This document shows positions 1-9,629 of a DNA stretch of 64,000 nucleotides, one piece after another. The notes under the pieces were generated by a model. It saw only the letters and a program-made list of their open reading frames with translations, was not told the DNA's origin and made no database searches. The position numbers were made by a program, and so were the translations under genes. The stretch's first letter is position 1, and every line of letters begins with the position of its first letter. Origin of the DNA: Tannerellaceae bacterium (lineage in GTDB: Bacteria > Bacteroidota > Bacteroidia > Bacteroidales > Tannerellaceae); assembly GCA_021201865.1 (NCBI GenBank), contig JAJQEE010000118.1, positions 1-64,000 on the forward strand, in the 5' to 3' direction.

Positions 1-70
1 TTAAAAAGAGTCTGAAATTCAAATCTATAGGGGTATAATAACGAGGCTTAGACAAATATCAATATTAATT

Positions 71-102
71 TTTGGAGTTGTATTACATTTTATATACTTT
101 TG
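71..102 (+). promoter_or_regulatory. Bacteroidota-type promoter of the split-barrel gene
   Basis: TTTG at 71-74 and TACTTTTG at 95-102 are separated by 20 bases. This matches the TTTG / TAnnTTTG pattern of Bacteroidota housekeeping promoters. Transcription would start near 109, about 23 bases before the ATG at 132, which is preceded by an AAAGAAG ribosome-binding-like stretch. Confidence 0.7.
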
Positions 103-131
103 TTTCGTTTCATACATAAGTTAAAAAGAAG

Positions 132-605
132 ATGAAAACCTTAGTCCATACGGAGAGAGAAGAGATTGAAAATGTGATCCGGGCCTGTAAAGTCTGTTAT
201 GTGGGAATGGCAGATACGGATGGAAATCCTTATGTGATTCCTATGAATTTCGGATACCAGGATGGAGTGATATGCCTGCATTCTGCTCAGGAGGGGAGAA
301 GTATTTCTATCCTGGAACGGAATCCAAGGGTATGTATTACTTTCTGTACAGATCCGGCGCTGGCTTATCAGCACGAACAGGTCGCCTGCAGTTACCGGAT
401 GCGTGGTTCCAGTGTTCTCGGCTGGGGAAATGTTGAATTTGTGGAAGATATGGAACAAAAAAGAGAGATGTTGAATATCCTGATGAAACAATATTCCGGA
501 CGGGAATTTACCTATAGCGATCCGGCGGTAAGAAATGTAAAGGTCTGGAAAGTGGTTTTGGGTGAAGTTACCTGTAGGGAATTTGGCGCTCCTCACCAAA
601 AATAA
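132..605 (+). CDS. Pyridoxamine 5'-phosphate oxidase-like flavin split-barrel protein (NimA-like)
   Basis: This 157-residue cytoplasmic protein has the layout of the short FMN-binding split-barrel family that includes NimA-type nitroimidazole reductases. It opens with VHTEREEIENVIRACKVCYV, followed by a strand pattern GMADTDGNPYVIPMNFGY and the segment ICLHSAQEGRS, typical of the flavin phosphate-binding part. There is no signal peptide. The family binds FMN and reduces small molecules; the substrate cannot be read from the sequence. Some relatives confer 5-nitroimidazole resistance, but membership alone does not show that. It has its own promoter and no evident operon partner. Confidence 0.85.
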   Translation: MKTLVHTEREEIENVIRACKVCYVGMADTDGNPYVIPMNFGYQDGVICLHSAQEGRSISILERNPRVCITFCTDPALAYQHEQVACSYRMRGSSVLGWGNVEFVEDMEQKREMLNILMKQYSGREFTYSDPAVRNVKVWKVVLGEVTCREFGAPHQK

Positions 606-631
606 AATAAATAGATTGTTGTAATAAAAAA

Positions 632-1094
632 ATGAAGATGAAAAAATTAATTCTATTATTCGTTGCTGTATTTTCTTTTATAGCATGTGAAGGTCCTATG
701 GGACCGGAAGGGCCTGCAGGTGAATCGGGGCTAAGCTACTGGTTTGTAGATGATTTTACGGTAAGTAGAAATCAGTGGTCTCTGGTAACAGATGCGGATG
801 GATTAAATGCTCATTATGCCTGTGATGTGAGAATCGATGAACTTACCTGGGAAATGTATGATGATGCATTAATCAAATTATATGTTTTCTTAGATCCGGC
901 CGATACGGATGCCGGCATGATTGAATTACCTGACATATATCCGTTTCAGGATATTGATGCAGGCAGAACCTATGATATTTACTGTGGAGCCATTTTATAT
1001 GGGGGGCGGTGTTATATTTACTGTGAGATATAGTGATTTTGCAGATAATGTATTACCACCGACAATGAAATTTCACGTAGTTTTCGTTTATTAA
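632..1094 (+). CDS. Small lipoprotein with collagen-like GPxGPxG segment, frame broken near the C-terminus
   Basis: The N-terminus is a lipoprotein signal (MKMKKLILLFVAVFSFIAC, acylated Cys19), immediately followed by the collagen-like run GPMGPEGPAGESG (residues 21-33) and a beta-rich domain. As given, the frame stops at 1033. From the six-G run at 1001-1006, the next frame continues without a stop to 1094 and encodes VIFTVRYSDFADNVLPP and a FHVVFVY end. I recall this YSDF C-terminus from similar Bacteroidales lipoproteins. Removing one G gives 153 residues; adding two gives 154. Function is unknown. It is probably anchored in the outer membrane. A sequence error is likelier than a real break. 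Confidence 0.65.
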
Positions 1095-1120
1095 ATGCAA
1101 CTCCGTAATAATTTTTAGTG

Positions 1121-1128
1121 TATTTTTG
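1121..1128 (+). promoter_or_regulatory. -7 box of the cysE promoter
   Basis: TATTTTTG matches TAnnTTTG and lies 22 bases before the ATG at 1151, with an AGGAAG ribosome-binding-like sequence in between. No clear TTTG was found at the -33 position. It supports starting cysE at 1151 rather than at the upstream in-frame codon at 1118, which would precede the transcript start. Confidence 0.45.
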
Positions 1129-1150
1129 CAGTTCACACGAATACAGGAAG

Positions 1151-2045
1151 ATGCAGGAACAAAACAAGGGGTTGAGTCAGACGGTGGACCGGCTTTCGGA
1201 AGAATCATCGTATAGACAATTATTCCACTCCTACAGAGATGGGGAGGCGATGCCTTCAGGAGAGCAATTGAAAAAAATTGTGGACCTTTGCCGTGCTATT
1301 CTTTTTCCTGGTTATTACGGAAATGCCCGTATCAGTAAACAGACGATTCGTTATCATACAGGTGTAAATATTGAAACACTACACTCTTTACTTACTTCTC
1401 AGATATATGCGGGTCTCTGTTTCTCTGATCTGGATTGTGAAACCTGTCCGGAAGAGAAAATTTTCGCAGAGGCAGAGAAACTGTCCGAAGCTTTTATAGA
1501 AACATTACCGGAGTTGCGCCGTGTGCTGGCAACAGATGCGGAGGCAACTTTTCATAATGATCCGGCTGCAAAGAATGCAGGTGAGATCATTTTTTGTTAT
1601 CCCGGGTTCCGGGCGATTGTGAATTACCGGATCGCTCATGAACTGTTTTTGCTGAACGTTCCTTTTATTCCCCGGATGATCACTGAAATGGCCCATTCGG
1701 AAAACGGCATTGATATTCATCCCGGTGCGGTGATCGGAGATCATTTTACGATTGATCATGGTACAGGTACGGTGATTGGAGAAACCAGTGTTATCGGGAA
1801 TTATGTGCGTATTTTCCAGGGGGTTAGTCTGGCCGGAGAGAAGATCCTTCCGGATGAGAAGGGGAATGTGGCCCGTGGAATTCCCAGGCATCCGGTTCTG
1901 GAAGATCATGTAACGGTCTATTCCAATGCTACTTTATGGGACGGATCCGGATCGGCCGGGGGCAACGATCTGTGGCAATGTCTGGGTCACCCAGGATGTG
2001 CCTGCGGAAGAAATAGTCAAACAATCGTGTTCAATTGAAAATTGA
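1151..2045 (+). CDS. cysE: Serine O-acetyltransferase, frame broken twice at the C-terminus
   Basis: It makes O-acetylserine from serine and acetyl-CoA for cysteine synthesis. The N-terminal helical domain is followed by left-handed parallel beta-helix hexapeptides (GIDIHPGAVIGDHFTIDHG, TGTVIGETSVIGNYVRIFQG) that form the active site. Up to VYSNATL the frame is normal. The expected continuation then appears in pieces: GRIRIGRG in a second frame after about 1937, and ATICGNVWVTQDVPAEE in a third after the five-G run 1958-1962. Restoring one base at each site gives 298 residues ending at the TGA at 2043-2045. As given, the frame instead runs to 2038 with an unrelated tail. The catalytic core is upstream of both breaks. 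Confidence 0.85.
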
Positions 2046-2156
2046 AAATGATATAACTTAATAGAAAACTAAAATATTAACTGACGTTGATAGTCGATAT
2101 TTATTCTGTGGAAAGAATGTAAAAGTATCAATTATCAATTGTCAATTGTCAATTAA
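2029..2156. repeat. Palindromic AATTG-repeat intergenic element
   Basis: The gap between cysE and rlmL begins with CAATTGAAAATTGAAAAT and ends with a seven-base tandem pattern (CAATTAT, CAATTGT, CAATTGT, CAATTAA) near 2129-2156. The two ends are roughly inverted copies. A related element with the same AATTGAC/GTCAATT arms lies at 13009-13174. It looks like a small non-autonomous dispersed repeat. The cysE stop codon lies inside its left arm. Confidence 0.5.
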
Positions 2157-2160
2157 AATA

Positions 2161-3644
2161 ATGGCAGCGACATTTGAAATGGTGGCCAAGACCATGTACG
2201 GTCTGGAAGAAATATTGGCCGGAGAGCTGATAGCCTTAGGAGCCAATGATGTACAATTGGGTAGAAGAATGGTCTCTTTTACCGGGGATAAAGAATTGCT
2301 TTATAAGGCAAATTTTCATTGCCGGACCGCTCTGCGGATCTTAAAACCAATCTATCACTTTAAAGCGAAAGATGCGGATACGGTTTATAAAGAGGTAAAA
2401 AAGATCCCATGGGAAAACTATATTACCTTAGACAAGACTTTTGCTATTGATTCGGTCGTCCATTCGGAAGATTTTAATCACTCTAAATTTGTTGCTTACC
2501 GTACCAAGGATGCCATTGTGGACTATTTTATGGAGAAGGAGGAGAAAAGACCTTCTGTCCGCGTAAATAATCCTGATCTGTATATTAATATTCATATTTC
2601 CCACAATGACTGTACGATCTCCATCGATAGTTCGGGAGAAAGTCTGCATAAAGGGGGGTACCGGGTGGAACAGACGGAAGCGCCTTTGAATGAAGTATTG
2701 GCTGCCGGTATGATCCTGAAGACCGGTTGGAAAGGAGAATCCAATTTTATTGATCCGATGTGTGGTTCCGGTACGTTGCTTATCGAAGCGGCGATGATCG
2801 CGCTGAATATTGCCCCGGGTATCCACCGGAAAGAGTTCGCTTTTGAAAAGTGGGTGGACTTTGACCAGGAGATGTTTGACCGGATCTATAATGATGAGAG
2901 CAATGAGCGTGAGTTTACGTTTAAATGTTACGGTTCTGATATTTCGACCGCTGCAATAGAGATCGCTCAGAAAAATGTAAGAAGTGCAGGACTTGCCAAA
3001 TATATTGAACTGAAAGCAATGCCTTTCCAGCAATATACGGAAATCCCTAAACCTGCCATTATGGTTACCAATCCTCCTTATGGAGAGCGCATTTCTTCCC
3101 GGGATCTGATGGGACTGTATAGTATGATCGGGGAACGGATGAAGCATGTCTTTACAGGCTGTGATGTATGGATCATCAGCTATAAGGATGAATGCTTTGA
3201 TAAGATCGGGTTACGTCCGAATGAAAAAATGAAATTATTGAACGGCTCACTGGAATGTGAATACCGTTGTTACAATATTTTTGAAGGGAAGAATAAAGAC
3301 TTCAAAAAGGCTTTGTATGAGAGGGAGGAGCGACCTTCCGGAGAAAGACGGGAGGAAAGATCCGGTAAGCCTTTCAGAAAGCCAGGCCGGCCGGATGGAC
3401 CGATTGATTTTAAGACAGCTCGTTTGGATACTCCGGAAAGACGGTTCGCTGCTGCCCGTAAAAGGGAAGAAGAAGGAGAGGTGGAGGATTTCATCCCTGG
3501 TAAAAAAATATTCAAAGAAAAAAATATGCCGGTAATCCTAAATTTAAAGACAGTAAAAGCGATTTCCGTCCCCGTAAATTTTCAGGAGATGAAGATCGTC
3601 CCTTTAAAAAACCTTTTAAAAAGAAAGGAAGAAATGACTATTAA
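2161..3644 (+). CDS. rlmL: 23S rRNA guanine-N2 methyltransferase RlmL (THUMP domain), frame broken at the basic tail
   Basis: It has an N-terminal ferredoxin-like/THUMP RNA-binding region (about residues 1-165) and a SAM-dependent methyltransferase domain with DPMCGSGTLLIEAAM and the catalytic NPPYGER motif. Members methylate 23S rRNA guanine N2 (RlmL type, G2445). ATG 2161 is the likely start; the TTG at 2146 only extends into repeat sequence. The tail is Arg/Lys-rich. Two seven-A runs (3502-3508 and 3518-3524) each seem to carry one extra A. Removing both gives a lysine-rich end KPFKKKGRNDY and a stop at 3642-3644, 493 residues in all. Without that correction the frame reads straight into the next gene as a spurious 1225-residue fusion. 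Confidence 0.85.
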
Positions 3645-5823
3645 GAACAGTTGTTTAACTCTACTTTTAGTATCTCTTTTCCTGTTTCCGGTACACATGA
3701 TGTCACAGCAAACACAATTAACGATCCATGATCTCATCCCGGGGGGAAAAACATATCCTGATTTTGTTCCTGCCACTTTGAAACAATTAAAATGGTGTGG
3801 AGAAGAATATATATATGTAGAAGGGAATGATCTGTTAAGTGCCCGCCCTGGTAAACCTGCCCAGGTGATCCTGTCACTTTCAGAGCTGAATGATCGTTTA
3901 GGAAAAGAGAAGGAAGATATCCGGCTATCCGGAATGCCGGTCTTTAGTGTTCCTTATGAAAAGGAACCAGTCCTTTCTTTTGTGGAAAAGGGGGAACGTT
4001 TCCATTATGATCTGAAACAGGGGGCAATTGTGGCCCGGTATACACTTCCGAAAGAGGGGAAAAATTATGAGTTTTCTTCCGGAAGTTCTTTCATCGCCTT
4101 TACGGAAGGAAATAATATTCGCATACTTTCACCGGATAACCGGATGATAGAGGTGACCCAGGATACTGCCAAACATGTGGTGTATGGGCAGGCTGTCCAT
4201 CAAAGAGAATTTGGTATTTATAAAGGGTTGTTCTGGTCCCCTTCCGGAAAGAAACTGGCTTTTTACCGAATGGATGAAAGTATGGTCACAGACTATCCGA
4301 TCGTGAATATCGATACCCGGATCGCCCAGGCGGAACCTTATAAATATCCCATGGCAGGAATGAAAAGTCATGAGGTGACAGTGGGTATTTATGATGTAGC
4401 CTCCGGTGAAACGGTCTGGTTAAAAACCGGTGAACCCAAAGAAAAATATCTGACTAATATTGCCTGGAGCCTGGATGAGAAAAGTCTGTATATCGCAGAG
4501 TTAAACCGGGATCAGAATGAATGCCGGTTAATACGATATGATGTGGCTACCGGAGAAAAAGAGCTCCAGCTATTTACAGAATCAAAAAATACCTATGTGG
4601 AGCCTCAACATCCGGTGCAATTTGTACCAGGCCATCCGGATACCTTTATCTGGCAAAGTGAAAGGGATGGTTTTAACCATATTTATTTGTATGATACTAC
4701 AGGGAAGCTCCTGAAGCAACTTACCACTGGTTCCTGGGTCGTGACTGATGTATTAGGTTTCGATCCAAAGGGCGAAACCTTATTCTACCGCTCTACTGCT
4801 GCACATCCGGATGATCTTTCCGGAAATAGGACAGCGCTGGAAAACCATACATGGAAAGTAAACCTGAAAACCGGTAAACAGGAATGTATAACTCCAAAGC
4901 CAGGCGTACATCAGCTCTTATTAAGTCCGGATCGTACATACGCATTGGATATATTTTCTTCTCCTGCTGTTCCGCGGGAGATTGATTTGATTGATCTGAA
5001 GACGAAGAAGACGGTTGCGCTTTTACAGGCGGAAGATCCGTTTAAAAATTATACCCTTCCGGAAATCGAAGTAGGCCAGCTCAAAGCTGCTGACGGAGTG
5101 ACGGATCTGAACTATCGCTTAGTAAAACCAGCCCGGTTGGATGCGGGGAAGAAATATCCGGTTATTATCTATGTATACGGAGGTCCCCATTCCCAGTTGA
5201 TCAACGGTAGCTGGCAATATGGAACCCGGGGATGGGATCTTTACATGGCTCAGCAGGATGTGATCGTATTTACTGTAGATGGACGTGGATCAGCTAACCG
5301 GGGGCATGCTTTTGAAAGTGCGATTTTCCGTCATTTAGGAGTAAATGAAATGGCAGACCAGATCCAGGGGGTAGAGTTTCTGAAGACGCTTCCCTATGTG
5401 GATCAGGAGCGTATCGGGGTACATGGTTGGAGTTACGGAGGTTTTATGACTACCAATCTGATGCTTACCTATCCGGATCTCTTTAAAGTGGGAGTGGCCG
5501 GAGGTCCTGTGATTGATTGGAGCCAATATGAAATTATGTACGGAGAACGGTATATGGATCATCCGGAGGATAATCCGGAGGGATATAAGAATGCCAATCT
5601 GAAATTAAAGGCCGGTAATCTGAAGGGGCGTCTTCTTTTGATCCATGGTGATATTGATCCCGTTGTCGTTTGGCAACATAGTTTAGGATTCCTGAAAGCC
5701 TGTATAGAGGCAGATACCTATCCGGACTATTTTGTTTATCCGCGACATCCTCGCAATGTGATCGGAAAAGACCGTCCACATCTATACGAAAAGATTACCC
5801 GTTATTTTAATGATTATCTTTAG
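3634..5823 (+). CDS. Secreted dipeptidyl peptidase IV, S9 serine peptidase
   Basis: A 729-residue exported prolyl dipeptidase that removes X-Pro dipeptides from peptide N-termini. It begins with a signal peptide (about residues 1-27), then the DPP IV N-terminal beta-propeller, then the alpha/beta-hydrolase domain. Catalytic residues: Ser600 in GWSYGG, Asp675 in HGDIDPVV and His705 in RHPRNV. The YGGPHSQ oxyanion-hole region is present. ATG 3634 overlaps the restored rlmL stop, so the two are probably translationally coupled. Such enzymes are periplasmic or surface-attached and feed peptide catabolism in asaccharolytic Bacteroidales. The apparent N-terminal fusion to RlmL is explained by the two A-run indels. 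Confidence 0.9.
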   Translation: MTIKNSCLTLLLVSLFLFPVHMMSQQTQLTIHDLIPGGKTYPDFVPATLKQLKWCGEEYIYVEGNDLLSARPGKPAQVILSLSELNDRLGKEKEDIRLSGMPVFSVPYEKEPVLSFVEKGERFHYDLKQGAIVARYTLPKEGKNYEFSSGSSFIAFTEGNNIRILSPDNRMIEVTQDTAKHVVYGQAVHQREFGIYKGLFWSPSGKKLAFYRMDESMVTDYPIVNIDTRIAQAEPYKYPMAGMKSHEVTVGIYDVASGETVWLKTGEPKEKYLTNIAWSLDEKSLYIAELNRDQNECRLIRYDVATGEKELQLFTESKNTYVEPQHPVQFVPGHPDTFIWQSERDGFNHIYLYDTTGKLLKQLTTGSWVVTDVLGFDPKGETLFYRSTAAHPDDLSGNRTALENHTWKVNLKTGKQECITPKPGVHQLLLSPDRTYALDIFSSPAVPREIDLIDLKTKKTVALLQAEDPFKNYTLPEIEVGQLKAADGVTDLNYRLVKPARLDAGKKYPVIIYVYGGPHSQLINGSWQYGTRGWDLYMAQQDVIVFTVDGRGSANRGHAFESAIFRHLGVNEMADQIQGVEFLKTLPYVDQERIGVHGWSYGGFMTTNLMLTYPDLFKVGVAGGPVIDWSQYEIMYGERYMDHPEDNPEGYKNANLKLKAGNLKGRLLLIHGDIDPVVVWQHSLGFLKACIEADTYPDYFVYPRHPRNVIGKDRPHLYEKITRYFNDYL

Positions 5824-5883
5824 AAATTGATCATCACCAAAAGAGTTGGATATTCTTTTGGCATACAAATAGACTTTTGCTTT

Positions 5884-7155
5884 ATGAATATTTTATTATT
5901 AGGCTCCGGAGGCCGTGAGCATGCATTAGCCTGGAAAATATCCCAGAGTCCGAAAGTAGATAAGTTGTTTATTGCTCCTGGAAATGCAGGGACTGAACAG
6001 ACCGGAATTAATGTGGCTATCCATGCTACAGATTTTGATGCACTGAAAGATTTCGTAGTTTACAATGATATCCATATGGTTGTTGTCGGACCGGAAGATC
6101 CTTTGGTAAAAGGAGTATATGACTATTTCAAAAATGATCCGCAATTAGTTAGTGTTCCGGTGATCGGTCCAGGCCGGGAAGGAGCTCAGTTGGAAGGAAG
6201 TAAAGATTTTGCAAAGGCCTTCATGATGCGTCATCAGATCCCGACCGCACGGTATAAAAGTATCTCTGCCGGGAATCTCGAAGAAGGGTATCAGTTCCTT
6301 GAATCTTTGGAAGCTCCTTATGTCCTGAAAGCCGATGGATTGGCGGCCGGTAAAGGAGTACTAATCATTGATAGTTTAGAAGAGGCTAAAAAAGAATTAC
6401 AACAGATGCTGGAAGGAATGTTCGGAGATGCCAGTAAAACTGTCGTAATTGAAGAATTCCTAGATGGTATAGAGTGTTCTGTTTTTGTTATGACAGACGG
6501 CATTCATTATAAAATACTGCCTGTCGCAAAAGATTATAAACGGATCGGGGAAGGAAACACCGGATTAAATACGGGTGGTATGGGGGCTGTGTCTCCTGTT
6601 CCTTTTGCGGATGATCTCTTTATGGAAAAAGTAGATGAAAGAATTATTCGTCCGACTGTAGAAGGATTAAAAGCAGAAGGGATCGATTATAAAGGTTTTA
6701 TTTTCCTGGGACTGATCGAGGTAAAAGGAGAGCCGATGGTCATAGAATATAATTGCCGTATGGGGGATCCGGAAACAGAAGCAGTGATGCTTCGTGTGAA
6801 AAGTGACCTGGTTGAATTATTGGAAGGGGTAGCTCAGGGAGATTTGAAAGATCGTGTATTGGAAGAAGATCCGCGTGCTGCTGTTACTGTGATGTTGGTG
6901 AGCGGTGGTTATCCGGAAGCCTATGAAAAAAATAAAGTGATCAGTGGCCTGGAGGCTGTTTCTCCCGAAAGTATCATTTTCCATGCCGGAACTAAAAATG
7001 AGAATGGCCAGATCCTTACGAACGGGGGACGTGTGATTGCCGTTAGTTCGTATGGTGCGAATAAAGAAGAAGCGCTGGCGAAATCCTTCGCAGGGGCTAA
7101 CCAGATCCAATTTGATAAGAAATACTTCCGTAGTGATATTGGATTTGATCTGTAA
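5884..7155 (+). CDS. purD: Phosphoribosylamine-glycine ligase (GAR synthetase)
   Basis: Catalyses ATP-dependent joining of 5-phosphoribosylamine and glycine, the second step of purine synthesis. The start at 5884 gives [18 protein letters not shown], the canonical PurD N-terminus; the frame extends upstream to 5827 without a plausible start. ATP-grasp features follow: [14 protein letters not shown], then [14 protein letters not shown] near the metal site. Length 423 residues, normal for the family. It heads a tight run of same-strand genes, with the next gene 6 bases downstream. Confidence 0.95.
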   Translation: MNILLLGSGGREHALAWKISQSPKVDKLFIAPGNAGTEQTGINVAIHATDFDALKDFVVYNDIHMVVVGPEDPLVKGVYDYFKNDPQLVSVPVIGPGREGAQLEGSKDFAKAFMMRHQIPTARYKSISAGNLEEGYQFLESLEAPYVLKADGLAAGKGVLIIDSLEEAKKELQQMLEGMFGDASKTVVIEEFLDGIECSVFVMTDGIHYKILPVAKDYKRIGEGNTGLNTGGMGAVSPVPFADDLFMEKVDERIIRPTVEGLKAEGIDYKGFIFLGLIEVKGEPMVIEYNCRMGDPETEAVMLRVKSDLVELLEGVAQGDLKDRVLEEDPRAAVTVMLVSGGYPEAYEKNKVISGLEAVSPESIIFHAGTKNENGQILTNGGRVIAVSSYGANKEEALAKSFAGANQIQFDKKYFRSDIGFDL

Positions 7156-7161
7156 GCAGAG

Positions 7162-8172
7162 ATGAGGAGTACAAGGAGGAGTTTTACTAAGCCACGTATC
7201 GTCTCTGATTTGAATACCTGCATCTATACTGTTCTGGTCTCCTTGCTTTGCTGGGTGGTCGGATATATATTCTCTGTGGGTTTTCCGGTGTATGGAGAGG
7301 TGACGGCTCCTCCTCTGTGGAATGCGATCTGCCGGGTATTACCTGGCAAACTCATCACGTATCTGATTGGTTTTTTCCTGATGGCAGGTGGAGCCTTTAT
7401 GATCCACCGGGCTAATTTTGTCCTGATGCTGATCCGGGAAAAAACCTATCTTCCTTTTGCTCTCTATATTTTATTGATCAGTACCAATCCTGATTTTTTT
7501 CCTTTGACCTCTACCTCGGTAGGAGTCTTTTGCTTAATTCTGGCTATCTATCAGTTATTCATCTCTTATCATGATCCCGGAGCGACTTCAAATGCCTTTA
7601 ATATTACTTTTATTATGGGTATTGGTAGCCTTTTATGGATCCATATTTTATGGTTCGTTCCCCTTTTCTGGTATGGGATGTACAGTTTTAAAATATTTAA
7701 CCTGCGAACTTTCCTGGCTTCATTATTGGGAGTGGCTACTGTCTACTGGTTTCTTCTGGGATGGTGCGTCTGGACGCAGGATTTTACCCCTTTTACGATC
7801 TCTTTTCCTACTTTAGTGAAATTGCGGCTCCTAAGTTTTATGGATATTAATTGGGTGGACTGGATCGGATTGATCTATGTCTCGATCTTAACCCTGATTG
7901 CTTGTGTGAATATCATTACTCATGATTATGCCGATGCTTTGCGTACCCGGCAGTTTTTGTGGTTCCTGATCGTTTTTGCGGTATTAGCTTTCCTGCTATT
8001 TTTCTTTTATGAGCAATCTTCGGAAGAGTTTCTGGGGGTTGCCTGTTTGCCCGCTTCGATTTTATTAGCCCATTTTTTTACGCTTACTCATCATAAAATA
8101 GTTTTCTGGTTGTACCACTTTTCAGTCGTTTTACTTGTTATCTTATTATTTGTACGTTTATGGAATTTCTGA
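7162..8172 (+). CDS. Multi-pass inner-membrane protein of unknown function
   Basis: 336 residues that are mostly hydrophobic, with about eight to nine predicted membrane segments and short charged loops. No catalytic motif is visible. It resembles the uncharacterised Bacteroidota membrane families found in housekeeping clusters (possibly DUF6427-like), but I cannot name it firmly. It lies 6 bases after purD and overlaps the next gene by 13 bases, so it is cotranscribed and probably translationally coupled with the VTT-domain protein. Confidence 0.7.
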   Translation: MRSTRRSFTKPRIVSDLNTCIYTVLVSLLCWVVGYIFSVGFPVYGEVTAPPLWNAICRVLPGKLITYLIGFFLMAGGAFMIHRANFVLMLIREKTYLPFALYILLISTNPDFFPLTSTSVGVFCLILAIYQLFISYHDPGATSNAFNITFIMGIGSLLWIHILWFVPLFWYGMYSFKIFNLRTFLASLLGVATVYWFLLGWCVWTQDFTPFTISFPTLVKLRLLSFMDINWVDWIGLIYVSILTLIACVNIITHDYADALRTRQFLWFLIVFAVLAFLLFFFYEQSSEEFLGVACLPASILLAHFFTLTHHKIVFWLYHFSVVLLVILLFVRLWNF

Positions 8173-8609
8173 TCAGTTATGGGTATATAGGTGTTTTTAT
8201 TGCTTCTTTTCTGGCGGCGACTATTTTGCCTTTCAGTAGTGAAGTGGTACTGACGGGCGTCTTGCTTGCCGGGGCTTCCTATTGGCCATGTATGATCGCT
8301 GCAACAGTAGGGAACTTTTTAGGAGGAATGACCTGTTATGGATTAGGTATGCTCGGTAAGGTGGAATGGATTGAAAAATACCTGAAACTGGACGCAGTGA
8401 AACTTCAGAAGGTACAGGACTGGATTCAGGACAAAGGCTCCTGGATGGCTTTTTTTGTATTTCTTCCCGGAATAGGGGACTTTATTGCTGTTGCTCTGGG
8501 ATTTCTCCGGGCTAACATCTGGATTGTCAGTATTTCTATGTTTTTGGGAAAGGCCCTCCGTTATTGGGTTTGGATGGAGTTTGTGTATAAAATTCAGGAA
8601 TTTTTATAA
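8160..8609 (+). CDS. YqaA-type VTT (SNARE-associated/DedA-like) membrane protein
   Basis: 149 residues with the VTT-domain pattern: GYIGVFIASFLAATILPFSS, a Gly-rich turn (TVGNFLGGMTCYGLG), and the re-entrant segment FFVFLPGIGDFIAVALGFLR with the family's conserved glycines. DedA/VTT proteins act in membrane lipid handling and envelope homeostasis; some move undecaprenyl phosphate or other lipids across the membrane. The role of this short YqaA branch is less clear. Its start lies inside the preceding membrane-protein gene. Confidence 0.8.
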   Translation: MEFLISYGYIGVFIASFLAATILPFSSEVVLTGVLLAGASYWPCMIAATVGNFLGGMTCYGLGMLGKVEWIEKYLKLDAVKLQKVQDWIQDKGSWMAFFVFLPGIGDFIAVALGFLRANIWIVSISMFLGKALRYWVWMEFVYKIQEFL

Positions 8610-8639
8610 CTTTATCTTCCGGAACAACTTTTTAATAAA

Positions 8640-9626
8640 ATGGAATTCAGAACTGTCATTACGATACCTAAGTCGCGATCCGGATTTTCCTATGAGGATC
8701 AGTGCATGCTGTTGGGTTCCTGTTTCGTGGAGAATATAGGGAATAAACTGGAAGAGAATAAGTTTACTGTAGATATAAATCCTTTTGGTACCCTCTATAA
8801 TCCTTTATCCATTGCTACTTCGATCACCAGGTTGTTGCATCCGGAATCTTTTTCCTCCGGAGATCTGTTCCACCATGGAGGGGTCTATCACAGTTTCGCT
8901 CATCACAGCCGTTTTTCTTTTCCCTCTGAAGAAGAATCTCTTTCTGCAATGAATCGGAGGTTGTTTGTTTCCTCCGGGAATCTCCTGAATGCTACCCGGC
9001 TGATCATTACGTTTGGGACAGCTTTTGTCTACCGGTTGAAGAGTGATAACCGGCTGGTATCCAATTGTCACAAATTGCCGGAACAATTATTCATTAGGGA
9101 ACTATTGACGGTGGAGGAAATCGTAAAAGAGTGGAAAGAGGTTTTGTTAGCGATCTGGGAACAAAATCCTGCCTTAGAGGTGCTGTTTACTGTGAGTCCG
9201 ATCCGTCACTGGAAAGATGGGGCACATGCGAATCAGATTAGTAAATCGACACTTTTGCTGGCATCAGAAGAGATCCGGAAACTGTATCCCGGGAAAATTT
9301 CCTATTTTCCCGCTTATGAGATCGTGATGGATGAGCTGAGGGATTATCGTTTTTATGCAGATGATATGATTCATCCTTCCGGAAAAGCGATCGCTTATAT
9401 CTGGGAACGTTTTATGGAATCCTACTTTTCTCCGGAAACAAAATCCCTTCTAAAAGAATGGCAAAATATCCAAAAAGCTCTCAATCATAAGCCATTCCAT
9501 CCGGAAAGTGAAGCTTATCAATCTTTTATCACACAAACTTTGTTAAAGGCAGAACAGATTATGGAGAAATTTCCTTATTTTCAGCTTTCCGAAGAGATTG
9601 AATTATTAAGGACCAAATTGAATTGA
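8640..9626 (+). CDS. GSCFA-domain protein (SGNH hydrolase-like)
   Basis: 328 residues without a signal peptide. The family-defining GSCF motif is at residues 26-29 (LLGSCFVENIG), where the Ser would be the nucleophile, and DDMIHPSGKAI supplies an Asp-His pair as in SGNH hydrolases. The reaction is unknown. It lies 3 bases before murF-alr, which ties it to an envelope or peptidoglycan operon, but that is context only. Confidence 0.85.
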   Translation: MEFRTVITIPKSRSGFSYEDQCMLLGSCFVENIGNKLEENKFTVDINPFGTLYNPLSIATSITRLLHPESFSSGDLFHHGGVYHSFAHHSRFSFPSEEESLSAMNRRLFVSSGNLLNATRLIITFGTAFVYRLKSDNRLVSNCHKLPEQLFIRELLTVEEIVKEWKEVLLAIWEQNPALEVLFTVSPIRHWKDGAHANQISKSTLLLASEEIRKLYPGKISYFPAYEIVMDELRDYRFYADDMIHPSGKAIAYIWERFMESYFSPETKSLLKEWQNIQKALNHKPFHPESEAYQSFITQTLLKAEQIMEKFPYFQLSEEIELLRTKLN

Positions 9627-9629
9627 ACT

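Noticed and set aside
2428..3147. A 239-residue minus-strand frame inside rlmL
   Set aside because: It is opposite a conserved methyltransferase domain, has no signal, domain or promoter, and its composition follows the sense gene.
2146..5823. A novel methyltransferase-peptidase fusion protein
   Set aside because: The peptidase has its own signal peptide and ATG, and removing one A at each of two runs gives separate normal genes.
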